Positions 1-10,523 of a DNA stretch of 64,000 nucleotides are shown piece by piece. A program made the position numbers and the translations under genes. The notes below the pieces were generated by a model. That model searched no databases, was not told the DNA's origin, and worked only from the letters and a program-made list of their open reading frames with translations. Each line of letters opens with the position of its first letter. The stretch's first letter is position 1. Origin of the DNA: Hymenobacter sediminis (GTDB lineage Bacteria; Bacteroidota; Bacteroidia; Cytophagales; Hymenobacteraceae); assembly GCF_003231285.1 (NCBI RefSeq), contig NZ_QKNS01000001.1:682001-746000 (forward strand). Direction: 5' to 3'.

Positions 1-3000
1 ATTTTTGTAGGCAGCCTTGGCAAAACCGTCGCGCAGGCCTTCTACCACCAGGCGGAGGCTCTGCTCGTTCTGTTGGCGGTTTACGGTGCTGGAACCGTAC
101 TCCCGGTCACGGCGGATGTTGGGGGGTAGCACATACGGAATAGCATCGGCACCGGCCGTGCTGGTCAGTCCGTTTTCCTCGATGCTAACGGTGGAGATGT
201 TGAAAGCGTCGGCATCCGTATCGGCGCCGATAATCACTTGGGTAGGATCAGCAATCTTGGTGAGGTAGCGGCGCCATTGGTTAGCCACAAACTGGGGCTG
301 CACTAGGCGTAGTACCACCGGCTGCTCCCACTGCGTCAGGTACATGCGCAAGAATCGAATCGACTTAAAACCGAAATCCTGAGCACTTTGGCCCTGGGCT
401 GGGTCCACAATGCCCGTGGGCTGTCGCACCGGAATCCGGAACTGATACCAGGTTACGGGTTCGTTGTTGGTATCAGAATTAGTGTTTGTAACCTTATCCA
501 CGATGAAGTTCTGGCCGATTTCCATCTGACCCGGCCGAATCTGCATGCGGTACTCGTAGTAGCGCTCCGTGTCGTTGAGTACGTTGTCCCGGTTCAGATC
601 TTCCTTATCGGGAAAGGCGGTGGAGCTGAGCTGGCTGCCTTCGGGCGAGTTGCCCTGCATGCCGTTGAAATCTTTGTAACGGGCCAGTAGCTTGGCGTCG
701 GCCTGGTCGTAGCTAGGGTCGAGGTGGTGGCGGAAGTTGTCGGCGGCAGGGTCAGCAAGTGTGCCGTACACGGGCGCAACCTCTGACTGGGGCCGGGTGG
801 GCAGGGCCCGTTCCTCGTCGTCGTTTACCCCGTCGAGGCCTACGTCCTGGCGGGCGCGGGCGCCGGGGGTAGCGTTGAAAGCATCCGTCAGGAAGGGCTG
901 GCGCGATACGCGGCCATAAATTGTTGGCTCCGCGTCTAGGTCGATGTTGGCATCTTCTACGGGTAGGCCGTTTTCAAACTCGTACCGGTTGTTGTCCTTG
1001 AGCACGTCCTCAGAAACCGAGCCTAGGTTGATGTACAGGTCGCCCCCCCGGTTATTCGAGGCCCGCGTCTGGTTCTGGCCGTCGTCGATGACGTTGTAGT
1101 TATTGCCGCTAGGGCCGTCGCTGATGAATGGGTCCATCATCCAGAACTCCAAGTACTCCACGTTGGCGTTGTCGAAGTCCGTGTCGAAGGTGATTTCGCG
1201 GGAAATACCTCCGTAGCGGGCTGCGCGTTCTGTGGGCGTGTTGCTCAGGAACTGACGCGGGTTGTTCGGGTTGACGTTGGGGTTGTAGTTGTACTGGCCC
1301 CGCTCGTTGGGGAAGTAGGCCAAGTCAAACGTCGTCTCGAAGGAGTTGCCAGTAGTACCTACGTCGCGGTTCGGGAAGATTTCCGTGCGCTTGATGCCCC
1401 GTACATAGTGGTTCTTGACATCGTTAACCCCAATATTCTGGGGTTTGCTCTGACCGTTGGTGTAATAGGTCTGGTCGATGGTGTACCAAGCCAGCTTAGC
1501 CCGCTGGTAGCCGGCTTTTAGGCCCTGTACGTTGCCGCCCAGCGGAGCCGGAGTAGCAGCCAGCCGCCAAGTAGTGGCCGAGTTGATGCCGCCCAGGGTG
1601 TAGGGCGTGCGGGCATTCTCGAAATCATCGAGGTAGGAAACACCGTTTTCGCCCCCACTGTCACCATTGCCCAGCCTCGACTGGCCCGGCAGCAACTGCG
1701 CGAATTCTCCACTGAACGCCACCGAGGAAACCTCTTTGGTCGAAATCAGGGGGAGCATGTCCAAGTACTTGGTCAGGGCCCGCGACTCGCGCCGCATGTT
1801 CACGTCGAAGCCGTAGATGGTATTGTTGCCCGGCTCGTCGCCGATGTTTACGCGGTTGATGCCGGGCGCCTGGTTTTCGCGCAGGTGCAGCACGGTAGCC
1901 CCAAAGTACAGGTCCGGCGAAACGCGGTAATCGAAGCGGGCGCCCAGTAGCTTGCGGGGCTGCACCTGCACCAGGGCGTTCTTCTCGAATTCTACCCGCA
2001 ACTCGTTGGCCGAGTTGAGGTAGCTGGGGTTGAGGATTTTTACTTTAGCTTGGTCGTAGAAAACTTGGTAGTCTACCCCTTCCTGAAGCAGCGTGCTACC
2101 GGCCCGAACCCGAACCGAGCCCTCGGCAATGCCAATGCCGGGCAGGTTGATTTCGTCGGTGGAGGTAGCCTGAAAGCGGCCCCGCAAGAAGAACTTGTCT
2201 TTCTCCTGGCGCTGTTGGGCATCGCTCTGCACCTGGGTGTACAGTTCGCGGTACACGTATTTGCGCGCTAGCTCCAACTCGGTAGTAGAGGTAGCCGTGT
2301 CAAACTGGGCCGCTAGGTAATTGCCGAACGGCTGCACCTCCGGGAAGATGATGCGGCCTTGTTCGGTGTCAATAGTGATACCGGGGAAAAAGTCGAAGTT
2401 GCCGTCGGGGTTCCGGTCGTTGTTTGGGTTTACATTGTCGAGGTTGAGCACCTCAATCAGCGGCCGGTTAGCAATGCGCTGCCCTTCCTTCAAGGAAATC
2501 AAGTCTACCCCCGTTACATCGTCCTTATAGACTACCTGAAGCTGGAAATTGTCGCGGTTAAGTTGCGAGGCGTTCAGGGGATAGATGTTTTTCATCATCA
2601 AATCCCAAGTCGGCAGGTTGCGCGTCTGCAGGTTCTCGTTGCTGGGGTTCTGGTTCGGGTCGGCCAGGCCTACCCCCGGATTGGTCGCCTTCAGCAGCTT
2701 CAGGAAAATAACCTCGTTCTGCCCCCGCGAGCCATAGTCGTTGGTTATTTCGCCTACCTGCTTGGGCCGGTTTCCCTCCGTGCGGGAGGAACGAGCGGAG
2801 CGGTTGTCGATATACTGGTAGGATACAGCCAGCACCTGCTCGGGTAGCAACTGCGTGTTCAGCGAGATGTAGCCCAACTGCGCGTTGTAGGTGTACTCGC
2901 GCGGGTCCAGCTTACGGGCCCGGATGTGCTCGTAATCCACGCTGCGCTGTAGCGCCAACCCTGCAGGCCCCGACAGGTAATCATCCACCGTTTGCTCGGT

Positions 3001-4326
3001 GCGGGCCTGTGCGCCCCCCGCTAACACTTGGCTCAGCAGAGTATTGGCGTTGTTATCGGGTAAGGCGTTAGGGCCGGCGGGCTTCAGGAAGGTTCTGCGG
3101 TACAGACGCTTCGGTTCGCCCAAGTCCATCAGGGCCACCACGTTGCGCAGGTTGTCGCTCTGGCGGTTGTCGTTTGTGACGTACACCTCCAGGTTGTTGA
3201 TTTCAACCCCACTCTGCACCGTAGGCAAGTTGCGCAGGGCTGCGTCGTACTGGTCGCGGAAGGCCTGCGACAGGAAGAAGTGCCGGTCCCGCTCGTACTG
3301 GCTGGCTTTCAGCTCAAACTGCCGGCTCTGCCCACCATTCTGAATCCGTACTTCATCGGCCTGGCCACGCAGGGTACTGGCAATGGTGGTAATACCCAGG
3401 CGCCCAAACTGAAATTGCGCCTTAATGCCAAACAGGTTCTGGCCGCCCGTTATTAGCGAGTTGTTGAGGGGTAGGGAAACGTTGCCCAGCTCTACTTTGC
3501 GGATGATATCGGTTTCGTAGCCCGTGTAATCGAGCTTCATGTTGTTCTCGAAATCGAAGGCCGCGCGGGTGTCGTAGTTAAAGGTCAGCTTGAGCTTCTC
3601 GCCAATCTGCCCGGTCAGGTTCAGGTTGAGGTTCTGGTCGTACTGGAAGTCGCCTACCCGTTGCTGGCGCAAGGTGAGGGTAGGGTTTTCGTTGCGGTTG
3701 AAGCGGGCGCCCATGCGCAGCGTCACGGCGCCCTGGGGCCGAATGTCTACGTAGCTACCCCCAAAAATCCGGTCAGCCATCGGGCCTAGGTAGATTTTCG
3801 GGATCAAACGTTGAACTGCGGGCGTATTGGGGCTGCCCGCTACCCCCCCGGCAGAGCGCTGACGGAAGTAGTTGCGCACGGCTTGCTGTTGCTGCCAGCG
3901 TGAGTACTCCTCAAACGTCATGCGGCTTGGGTCGCGGTAGTCGAGGTCCGAGCCCAATTTCTCGCGCACATCGAAATTTTTCAGGCTGTCGTCAGCCTGC
4001 ACATCGAGTTCTACGTTAGAGGGGAGGGGTAGCACCAGCGGAGACCGGCGGCGCTGCGGCGAAAACGGCGTACCCAGCCGGTCCTGCGGAGCCACCCGAG
4101 GGCGGGTGCTGGACCGATAACGGGTGGTATCAATGCGCGGAGTATCGGGGGAAAAGCCTAGCGACAGATGCGGCTTGGGCGCGGAAGCAGGCAGCCAGTC
4201 TGACCAGAGCTGCTGCATGGTAAATGGGGCGCCCATGCCTCCAACCGGCTTTGCCTGCGACCACCAGGTCACCAACGATACAACGGCTGCCAGGGAGGCG
4301 GCCAGGGACTTCTTACCGGTATTCAA
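1..4326 (-). CDS. sprA: SprA, T9SS outer-membrane translocon (partial, C-terminus outside window)
   Basis: The frame stays open from 4326 to the window edge, giving the first 1442 residues of a protein that is usually about 2300-2400 aa. SprA is the giant outer-membrane beta-barrel through which the type IX secretion system exports cargo. The reading shows the typical family stretches, such as RDPSRMTFEEY near residue 110, KIYLGPMADRIFGG and GQNLFGIKAQFQFGRLG, with long beta-rich repeats. The best start is TTG at 4326: an in-frame TGA lies two codons upstream, and the first 30 residues then form a signal peptide (MNTGKK followed by a hydrophobic core). The first in-frame ATG (4236) would remove that signal. 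ruvA lies directly upstream and maeB beyond it, an order commonly seen in Bacteroidetes. No frameshift was seen. Identification is firm; the start is inferred. Confidence 0.95.
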   Translation of the reverse strand, partial: MNTGKKSLAASLAAVVSLVTWWSQAKPVGGMGAPFTMQQLWSDWLPASAPKPHLSLGFSPDTPRIDTTRYRSSTRPRVAPQDRLGTPFSPQRRRSPLVLPLPSNVELDVQADDSLKNFDVREKLGSDLDYRDPSRMTFEEYSRWQQQQAVRNYFRQRSAGGVAGSPNTPAVQRLIPKIYLGPMADRIFGGSYVDIRPQGAVTLRMGARFNRNENPTLTLRQQRVGDFQYDQNLNLNLTGQIGEKLKLTFNYDTRAAFDFENNMKLDYTGYETDIIRKVELGNVSLPLNNSLITGGQNLFGIKAQFQFGRLGITTIASTLRGQADEVRIQNGGQSRQFELKASQYERDRHFFLSQAFRDQYDAALRNLPTVQSGVEINNLEVYVTNDNRQSDNLRNVVALMDLGEPKRLYRRTFLKPAGPNALPDNNANTLLSQVLAGGAQARTEQTVDDYLSGPAGLALQRSVDYEHIRARKLDPREYTYNAQLGYISLNTQLLPEQVLAVSYQYIDNRSARSSRTEGNRPKQVGEITNDYGSRGQNEVIFLKLLKATNPGVGLADPNQNPSNENLQTRNLPTWDLMMKNIYPLNASQLNRDNFQLQVVYKDDVTGVDLISLKEGQRIANRPLIEVLNLDNVNPNNDRNPDGNFDFFPGITIDTEQGRIIFPEVQPFGNYLAAQFDTATSTTELELARKYVYRELYTQVQSDAQQRQEKDKFFLRGRFQATSTDEINLPGIGIAEGSVRVRAGSTLLQEGVDYQVFYDQAKVKILNPSYLNSANELRVEFEKNALVQVQPRKLLGARFDYRVSPDLYFGATVLHLRENQAPGINRVNIGDEPGNNTIYGFDVNMRRESRALTKYLDMLPLISTKEVSSVAFSGEFAQLLPGQSRLGNGDSGGENGVSYLDDFENARTPYTLGGINSATTWRLAATPAPLGGNVQGLKAGYQRAKLAWYTIDQTYYTNGQSKPQNIGVNDVKNHYVRGIKRTEIFPNRDVGTTGNSFETTFDLAYFPNERGQYNYNPNVNPNNPRQFLSNTPTERAARYGGISREITFDTDFDNANVEYLEFWMMDPFISDGPSGNNYNVIDDGQNQTRASNNRGGDLYINLGSVSEDVLKDNNRYEFENGLPVEDANIDLDAEPTIYGRVSRQPFLTDAFNATPGARARQDVGLDGVNDDEERALPTRPQSEVAPVYGTLADPAADNFRHHLDPSYDQADAKLLARYKDFNGMQGNSPEGSQLSSTAFPDKEDLNRDNVLNDTERYYEYRMQIRPGQMEIGQNFIVDKVTNTNSDTNNEPVTWYQFRIPVRQPTGIVDPAQGQSAQDFGFKSIRFLRMYLTQWEQPVVLRLVQPQFVANQWRRYLTKIADPTQVIIGADTDADAFNISTVSIEENGLTSTAGADAIPYVLPPNIRRDREYGSSTVNRQQNEQSLRLVVEGLRDGFAKAAYKN

Positions 4327-4453
4327 GCGTCAATAATCGTCGGGAAAGGCGGAGGATACTACTGCACGTAGGCCGCACCCGGTAAACCAGCCAAGAATTG
4401 CTCAACTCACGCTGGGCAAAACCGGCTGATTCAACCAATGGGCACCTACGCTT

Positions 4454-5059
4454 CTAATGAGACTTAAGAGCGAATTTAATCAATTCCTCCACGCTCAGGT
4501 CGTTGCCGTGCTTATGCTGGATTTGGTCGAGGGTTTTCTCGGCCGCGGCCCGCGCAAAGCCTAGCGTTACCAGAGCCGCTAACGCTTCGCTGCGGTTGGT
4601 ATTGTGCGCTTTAGCCAGCGGAACAGTATCAATTCCGGCTTTGGCCAGTAGTTCATCTTTGCGCAGTTTGTCCTTCAGCTCCAGCACCACGCGCTGGGCC
4701 GTTTTGGGTCCTACCCCTTTGATGGCCTGAATAGAGCGGACATCCTCATTCACGATGGCCTGGCGGATTTCGCCCACCGACATAGACGACACCATCACGA
4801 TGCCCGTGCCTGGCCCAATGCCTGACACCGAAATCAGCTGCATGAACAAGGCTTTTTCGTTGGGGTCTAGAAAGCCGTACAGCGCCTGCGCGTCTTCCTT
4901 AATGTGCTGATACGTATAGAGCTTAGCCTTCTCTCCGTCAGCGGGCAGCTTGGAGTAGGTAGCCAGGGAAATCCGGATTTCATAGCCGATGCCATTTACA
5001 TCAAGAATGGCCTGGGTGGGGTCTTTGTAAGCGAGTTTACCGTCAACGTAGGCAATCAT
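4454..5059 (-). CDS. ruvA: Holliday junction branch migration protein RuvA
   Basis: 201 aa, the usual length. RuvA binds the four-way Holliday junction as a tetramer and loads the RuvB motor for branch migration during recombinational repair. The N-terminal OB fold starts MIAYVDGKLAYKDP; two helix-hairpin-helix motifs follow (VSGIGPGTGIVMVSS around residue 80 and IKGVGPKTAQRVVLEL around 114), and the last 50 residues form domain III, which contacts RuvB. ruvB and ruvC are not nearby. The gene sits between maeB and sprA on the same strand; a terminator-like hairpin between maeB and ruvA suggests it is transcribed separately from maeB. Confidence 0.97.
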   Translation of the reverse strand: MIAYVDGKLAYKDPTQAILDVNGIGYEIRISLATYSKLPADGEKAKLYTYQHIKEDAQALYGFLDPNEKALFMQLISVSGIGPGTGIVMVSSMSVGEIRQAIVNEDVRSIQAIKGVGPKTAQRVVLELKDKLRKDELLAKAGIDTVPLAKAHNTNRSEALAALVTLGFARAAAEKTLDQIQHKHGNDLSVEELIKFALKSH

Positions 5060-5235
5060 GCGGGGTGGTTAAAGTAGTTGTTAGAACGGGCAGAACAACC
5101 CCAAACGAGGTTTTGTGCCAATTAACTTAGGCGTTCTAATCAAATTAGCCAGCTCAGGGTGCGCTGGTCGGGGATACAAGCAAGTTGGCGCGAATTTGCC
5201 CGGAATCAAAACCCACACCTTAAAGGTCATAAAAG

Positions 5236-5272
5236 CAAAAAGCCCAGCTTCGGACTGAAGCTAGGCTTTTTG
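5236..5272 (-). terminator. Intrinsic terminator downstream of maeB
   Basis: An imperfect stem (AAAAGCCCAGCTTC / GAAGCTAGGCTTTTT, one mismatch) with a 5-nt loop and T-runs on both strands lies about 25 bp past the maeB stop. It could work in both directions, but maeB is the gene it serves. Confidence 0.75.
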
Positions 5273-5294
5273 TGTACGCAGGAGCGAAGAAGGC

Positions 5295-7571
5295 TTAGAG
5301 CCCTTTGCCGTCCGGATGTTGGGCATCTACCACGGCAATGGAGGCGATGTTCACGATTTCGCGGACGGAAGCACCCAACTGCAGGATGTGCACCGGCTTG
5401 CGCATACCCATCAGAATGGGCCCAATTACTTCGGCCCCGCCAATTTCCTGAATGACTTTATAGGCAATGTTGCCGCTAATTACATTCGGGAAGATGAGTG
5501 TGTTGGCGCCGCCTTTGTCAGCCAGGGGCGAGAAGGGGTACTGCTCGCGCAGCAGCTCCGGGTTCAGGGCTGTGTTGGCTTGCATCTCGCCGTCCAGAAT
5601 CAGGTCGGGGTAACGTTGCTTGGCCAGTTCGGTGGCACGGCGGGCTTTGTCGGGCAGTTCGCCGGGGTTCGAGCCGAAGTTGGAATAGCTGATGACGCCT
5701 ACCCGCGGCTCCGTGTCAAAGAACTTCACGGCCCGCGATGTCAGACCAATAATTTCCACCATTTCTTCGGCCGAGGGGTCGATGTTTACGGTAGTATCGG
5801 CGAAGAAATACGGGCCTTTCTTGTGCTGGATGATGTACATGGAAGCTACGCGCTTCACGTCGTCGGCTACCCCAATCACCTGCAGGGAAGGCACAATGCT
5901 CTTGCCGTAATCCTTGCTCAGACCGGTAATGAAAGCATCAGCCTCACCGGTTTCCAGCATCATGCTGCCGAAGTAGTTCCGCTCGCGCAGCAAGCGGCGG
6001 CCTTCGTACAGGGTAATGCCGCGGCGCTGGCGCTTCTCGTACAGTTTCTGAGCGTACTCCTCGCGCTTGGCTTCGTCCTGCAGAATGTCGATGATCTGGC
6101 AGCCTTCCAGGTCCAGGCTGTTCTCGGCGGCGATACGCGCAATTTTCTCGCGGTTGCCGAGCAGAATGGGCTGGGCAATGCCTTCATCGTGCAGAATCTG
6201 GGCGGCCTTAAGAATTTTGTACGTGTCGCCCTCGGCAAATACTACCCGCTTAGGGTTGCTGCGGGCCGCTTGCGTAATGCGGTTCATCAGCTTCTGGTTC
6301 ACGCCGAGGCGGGCGCGCAGCTCGTCCTCGTAAGCAAACCAGTCGTCGATTTGGGTGCGGGCCACGCCGCTTTCCATGGCAGCCTTGGCTACGGCCGGAC
6401 TCACAGTAGTAATCAGGCGGGGGTCAAGGGGCTTAGGAATCAAGTAGGTACGGCCGAATGACAGGGTGTTGTCGCCGTAGGCCTTGTTTACCATATCGGG
6501 CACAGGCTCCTTGGCCAGCTCGGCCAGGGCGTGCACGGCGGCCAGCTTCATGGCCTCGTTGATTTCGGTAGCCCGCACGTCCAGAGCTCCCCGGAAGATG
6601 TAAGGGAAGCCGAGTACGTTGTTTACTTGGTTGGGGTGGTCGGAGCGGCCAGTAGCCATAATGATGTCGTGGCGGGTAGCCAGAGCCACATCGTAGGCAA
6701 TTTCCGGGTCAGGGTTGGCCAGAGCAAACACAATAGGGTTGTCGGCCATCTTCAACAGCAGTTCAGGAGCTAGCACGTTGGCTGCTGAAAGGCCCAGGAA
6801 GAAGTCGGCGCCCTCCATAGCCTGAGCAAGGCTAGTGATGTCGCGTTGGGTAGCAAACTGCATCTGCAGGGCTGCCAAGTCGGTGCGCTGGGGATTGATG
6901 ATGCCGTCCTTATCGAACACTACCACATTTTCGCGCTTCAGGCCCAGTTCCAGGTAGAGGCGCAGGCAGCTGATGGCGGCCGCTCCGGCCCCGCTTACTA
7001 CCACCTGAATTTCGCCTATTTTCTTGCCTACTACCTCTAGGGCATTCAGCAAAGCGGCCGACGAAATGATAGCCGTGCCGTGCTGGTCGTCGTGCATGAG
7101 CGGAATGTTCATCTGCTCGCGCAAAGCCGTCTCAATGGGGAAGCACTCGGGGGCTTTGATGTCCTCCAGGTTAATACCGCCGAACGTAGGCTCCAGCGAC
7201 TTCACGATGCGGATAAACTCCTCGGGGTCGGTGGCGTCAATTTCAATGTCGAAGCAGTCTATACCCGCAAACTTCTTGAACAGTACGCCTTTACCTTCCA
7301 TTACTGGCTTGGAGGCATCAGGACCGATGTTGCCCAGGCCCAGCACGGCGGTACCGTTGCTGATAACGCCTACCAGGTTGCCCTTGGCAGTGTACTTATA
7401 CACATCGTCCTTGTTGGCGGCAATGGCTTTGCAGGGCTCAGCTACCCCTGGCGAGTAGGCCAAGGCCAGGTCCAGCTGGGTGCTGACGGGCTTGGTCGGA
7501 ATGACTTCAATTTTACCTGCCGGATTCTGGGCGTGGTAGTTGAGCGCGTCCTGTTTGTTTATTTTCAGCAT
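5295..7571 (-). CDS. maeB: NADP-dependent malic enzyme with C-terminal phosphotransacetylase-like domain
   Basis: 758 aa, the length of the large MaeB class. It decarboxylates malate to pyruvate, producing NADPH. The N-terminal malic domain carries [11 protein letters not shown] at about 37-47; the NAD(P)-binding Rossmann domain has SGAGAAA at 193-199; from about residue 435 the protein continues as a phosphate acetyl/butyryltransferase-like domain ([17 protein letters not shown] onward). In this class that domain is normally an acetyl-CoA-sensing regulatory module rather than an active PTA (established for the family). A Bacteroidetes promoter lies 69 bp upstream. A 381-codon plus-strand frame overlapping the gene is an antisense shadow. 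Confidence 0.96.
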   Translation of the reverse strand: MLKINKQDALNYHAQNPAGKIEVIPTKPVSTQLDLALAYSPGVAEPCKAIAANKDDVYKYTAKGNLVGVISNGTAVLGLGNIGPDASKPVMEGKGVLFKKFAGIDCFDIEIDATDPEEFIRIVKSLEPTFGGINLEDIKAPECFPIETALREQMNIPLMHDDQHGTAIISSAALLNALEVVGKKIGEIQVVVSGAGAAAISCLRLYLELGLKRENVVVFDKDGIINPQRTDLAALQMQFATQRDITSLAQAMEGADFFLGLSAANVLAPELLLKMADNPIVFALANPDPEIAYDVALATRHDIIMATGRSDHPNQVNNVLGFPYIFRGALDVRATEINEAMKLAAVHALAELAKEPVPDMVNKAYGDNTLSFGRTYLIPKPLDPRLITTVSPAVAKAAMESGVARTQIDDWFAYEDELRARLGVNQKLMNRITQAARSNPKRVVFAEGDTYKILKAAQILHDEGIAQPILLGNREKIARIAAENSLDLEGCQIIDILQDEAKREEYAQKLYEKRQRRGITLYEGRRLLRERNYFGSMMLETGEADAFITGLSKDYGKSIVPSLQVIGVADDVKRVASMYIIQHKKGPYFFADTTVNIDPSAEEMVEIIGLTSRAVKFFDTEPRVGVISYSNFGSNPGELPDKARRATELAKQRYPDLILDGEMQANTALNPELLREQYPFSPLADKGGANTLIFPNVISGNIAYKVIQEIGGAEVIGPILMGMRKPVHILQLGASVREIVNIASIAVVDAQHPDGKGL

Positions 7572-7639
7572 GCTACAATGCTAGGGTGGAGCTTCCTTTA
7601 AACGGCAAGAAAGCGGGATGGGGCAAAATCAACCCGCGA

Positions 7640-7672
7640 CAAAGGTACGAGCCCCCGCCCGGATAGAAAAAA
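7640..7672 (-). promoter_or_regulatory. Bacteroidetes-type promoter for maeB
   Basis: On the minus strand a T6 run (7672-7667) is followed after 19 nt by TACCTTTG (7647-7640), a full match to the -7 consensus TAnnTTTG. Transcription would start near 7633, about 60 nt before the maeB ATG. Confidence 0.6.
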
Positions 7673-7727
7673 GGCCCCAAACCCAGCTAAGGTTTGAGGC
7701 GCACAAAGGGGTAGGAACTCAGAAGCA

Positions 7728-8348
7728 CTACAGCAATGGAATTTCCTTGAAAGTGCCGTAGCATTTCACCTCGCAGGCAGGGCGACTATCGGATTGGGAG
7801 CCAACGCCCAGAAATTTAAAAGGGTCTTTTATGTTCTTCAACAAGAAGGAGTAGGAACCACTGATTAGCTGGCGCTCGGCATTGTATTCGGTAATAGTTA
7901 GGCTGCCATCCATTGCATCAGTATTGCCCGAGTATCGGTTCAAATAGGCTCCTGTACCGTAGAAGGGGCGCTCATACGTAGCCAGCACGTCGCCCTGGCC
8001 GGGGTCTGGCTGCGTCGCAATGGTGTATGAGCCCACAAATCCTGGCGTTTGTTTACTGCTTGGTAGCACAAATTCCAGGTGCTCGTCGGTGCCCGCACCA
8101 GCAGCGCGGGACTCTTTCTCGAACACCAGTGTTAGCTTTTGAGTTGTAAGCTTGCCAGCTGGTTCTTTCGCCAGAAACGTCTGCCCTTTATTTTCGGCTT
8201 CTGCTGCCGGATACGTGTACGTAAAGCTGATATTGGCTTCCTGCACGGGCGGCGCTACGGTGGGCTCTGCCATTTCTTTATCCTTCTGGCAGGCGGTGGC
8301 AATGGCAAAAAGAAAGATGCTGGAAAGGATATGTACTGATTTCAACAT
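7728..8348 (-). CDS. Hypothetical lipoprotein
   Basis: 206 aa. The N-terminus is a lipoprotein signal peptide with lipobox ATAC at about residues 17-20, so the mature protein starts at Cys20 and is probably membrane-anchored. The rest is beta-rich with no motif I recognise; an alternation of short strands and a GSYSFLLKN-like ending suggests a small beta-sandwich or lipocalin-like fold, but this is only an impression. It lies between the transglycosylase gene and maeB, all on the minus strand, and has its own upstream gap containing the transglycosylase terminator. Function unknown. Confidence 0.8.
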   Translation of the reverse strand: MLKSVHILSSIFLFAIATACQKDKEMAEPTVAPPVQEANISFTYTYPAAEAENKGQTFLAKEPAGKLTTQKLTLVFEKESRAAGAGTDEHLEFVLPSSKQTPGFVGSYTIATQPDPGQGDVLATYERPFYGTGAYLNRYSGNTDAMDGSLTITEYNAERQLISGSYSFLLKNIKDPFKFLGVGSQSDSRPACEVKCYGTFKEIPLL

Positions 8349-8474
8349 GGTAGGAAAGGATAATAGGAACTAGAGCAGGCGACATAAGTCAAGCCTTGTG
8401 CCAACCTCATTCGAAATAGTTCCCTTGAGCCCTCCCTATGTGTGATTATTTTTTCATGTATCTGACTATCATGC

Positions 8475-8506
8475 ATAAAAAAAGTGCAGAGATTTGCTCT
8501 GCACTT
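8475..8506 (-). terminator. Intrinsic terminator after the lytic transglycosylase gene
   Basis: Perfect 10-bp stem AAGTGCAGAG/CTCTGCACTT, 5-nt loop, followed on the minus strand by a run of seven T (8481-8475). It starts 26 bp beyond the stop codon. Confidence 0.85.
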
Positions 8507-8531
8507 GCTGGTTTCTAGAGGATGTAGGGCA

Positions 8532-10523
8532 CTAACTCTTTACGATGAGCTTCTGGCCTGGCTTCACCTCATCCGATTGTAAGTTGTTTAGCTCCCGCAG
8601 CTTTTCCACCGTCAGGCCCTGGTAGCGGCGCGAAATATTATAGAGGGTGTCGCCGGGTTGTACCAAATGGACCTGTGGCGTTGGTATAGTTGGGCGCGAA
8701 GCGGAGCGTACGGCCCGGCGCACAGGCTCCTGAGCAGCCGCGGCGGTTTCACGGGTTGCAGCCGCTACTTCACTGGCAGTTTCTTCTATCTCGCGCAGGT
8801 TTAGTTGCTGACCCGGTGTAAGGGCAACGGAAGTAAGCTTATTACGGGCCATAAGCTGAGCTACCGTTAGGCCATGGGTGCGGGCCACTTTCTCCAGGAA
8901 GTCGCCGCGCCGGACAACGTAGGTAGCCGGCACTGAATCATCGGCCGTTGCAGAGGGGGTAGGGGGCTCGGAAGATGCCGCAGACCGTGGAACAGCCTGC
9001 CGCGCAACTGGCGTCCGTCCTGACGTCTCTGCTTCCTCAACTTGCTCCGCCTTGGCTACTGGCCGCGATTTTACCGCAGCAGCCTGCACCACTGGAGCGG
9101 GCGCAGGCCGACCATTGCTTGTTGCCAATACCGTTTTGGTTTCTGGAGCAGCAGAAGGGGTAGGCGTATGAATAGCGGGCACAGGCACGAATACAACCAA
9201 CTGCCGGCGTGGAGTCAAGCCTGCGCTTTTGCCTAGGCCATTCCAGCGACGCAGTTGGGCGGGGCTTACCTCATAGCGAGCGGCTACAGATGCTACCGTT
9301 TCACCGCGTTTAACGGTATGGCGCACGCGACGAAACCGGGGCTGGGCTTCCCGTGCTTTCTCTCTCGGACTGCCTTCCGCCACCAAACTACGGGTCGGGA
9401 AAGGCTCGACACCAGTTAGCATTACCGGACGGGGTAGTAGCTGTTGCGGCAGTTCCGCTACAGGTCGGCAATAAGTAAACAGCGTTTCCCGATCTACCAC
9501 GGCAAGTGCCGGGCGGGCAGCGGCGGGAAGTTGCACGGCGTAAGGGCGGTAGCCCTGAGGCAGCCACGGCTTACGCAGCTCTGGGTTCAGCCGCACCAAA
9601 GCCATAGAATCGGTGTAGCCACAGGCGCGGGCCAGACGGGTCAGATCGAAGGCGCGACCACCTAGCTGCAGCGTGTCCATCGCCTCGGCGTACTGGTAGC
9701 GCAGGGTAGGGGAGTGCAACTGATGCTCCTGCGCGTACTTCATGGTGTACATGATGGCCGTGAAGGTGGGCACATAGTTGCGCGTTTCGGCCGGCAGATG
9801 GGGGTGTACTTCCCAATAAGTTTTCTTGCCAGTACGCCGCACTACTTTCTGCATGTTGCCCGCCCCCCAATTGTAGGCCGCCAGCACCATTTCCCAGTCA
9901 TGGAACACTCCGTAAAGGTAGCGCAGGTGCTTGCAGGCAGCTTCCGTGGCCTTCTCAGGGTTCATGCGCTCATCCACCCAATCGTCGCGGCGCAGGCGCA
10001 GGTCGTTGGCCGTCGGCCCCATAAACTGCCAGAGGCCGGTGGCGCCTACCCTGGATTTAGCCGTCGGAATCAGGGCCGACTCTACCACCGCCAGGTACTT
10101 GAGGTCAGTGGGCAAGTTGTATTTGGCGAGGTACTTCTCAAAAAGTGGGAAATACAGGTTTTCTCGTTCCAGTACCCGCTGGGTATAGCTGCGCTGCCGT
10201 TCCGTAAACAGCCGCACAAAAGCCATGACGTGCGAGTTGAAAACGTGAGGTACATCCGTCTCGAAGCAGTTGACTCGGTCCCCGACCAAGTCGCGGAGTT
10301 CGGGCGGCGTCCGGAGCCAAACCAGTTTCACGGAGTCCACGGGGGTAGGCGCCGCCACCAGCGTGTCGGGCAGGAGCTCCAGGTTTACGCGCAGGGAGTC
10401 ATCGGAGGCTGGCAGCGGCTGAGGGGCCGGCGGCAGAGAGGGCTGAACCTGAGCGGCTGTCGGCCGCGCTACCGCAGCAGCAAACAACACCGGAACAGCA
10501 ACACGCAGCAACGACTTCTTCAT
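8532..10523 (-). CDS. Membrane-bound lytic murein transglycosylase, MltD-like, with three LysM domains
   Basis: 663 aa exported protein. It should cleave the MurNAc-GlcNAc bond of peptidoglycan by forming 1,6-anhydro-MurNAc. After a signal peptide (cleavage near AAQVQPS) and a linker, an SLT domain spans about 110-280: the catalytic Glu lies in AVVESALIPTAKS, followed by GATGLWQFMG and LAAYNWGAGN. Three LysM peptidoglycan-binding modules follow near residues 405-450, 535-580 and 615-662 (HTVKRGETVASVAARY, YVVRRGDFLEKVA, HLVQPGDTLYNISRRY), joined by Pro/Ala-rich linkers. It lies downstream of gatA and the tatA pair with a 215-bp gap. Family assignment is firm; the mltD name is only by analogy. 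Confidence 0.92.
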   Translation of the reverse strand: MKKSLLRVAVPVLFAAAVARPTAAQVQPSLPPAPQPLPASDDSLRVNLELLPDTLVAAPTPVDSVKLVWLRTPPELRDLVGDRVNCFETDVPHVFNSHVMAFVRLFTERQRSYTQRVLERENLYFPLFEKYLAKYNLPTDLKYLAVVESALIPTAKSRVGATGLWQFMGPTANDLRLRRDDWVDERMNPEKATEAACKHLRYLYGVFHDWEMVLAAYNWGAGNMQKVVRRTGKKTYWEVHPHLPAETRNYVPTFTAIMYTMKYAQEHQLHSPTLRYQYAEAMDTLQLGGRAFDLTRLARACGYTDSMALVRLNPELRKPWLPQGYRPYAVQLPAAARPALAVVDRETLFTYCRPVAELPQQLLPRPVMLTGVEPFPTRSLVAEGSPREKAREAQPRFRRVRHTVKRGETVASVAARYEVSPAQLRRWNGLGKSAGLTPRRQLVVFVPVPAIHTPTPSAAPETKTVLATSNGRPAPAPVVQAAAVKSRPVAKAEQVEEAETSGRTPVARQAVPRSAASSEPPTPSATADDSVPATYVVRRGDFLEKVARTHGLTVAQLMARNKLTSVALTPGQQLNLREIEETASEVAAATRETAAAAQEPVRRAVRSASRPTIPTPQVHLVQPGDTLYNISRRYQGLTVEKLRELNNLQSDEVKPGQKLIVKS

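Noticed and set aside
5316..6461. 381-codon plus-strand open frame
   Set aside because: Fully antisense to maeB, whose protein matches a known family; a composition shadow.
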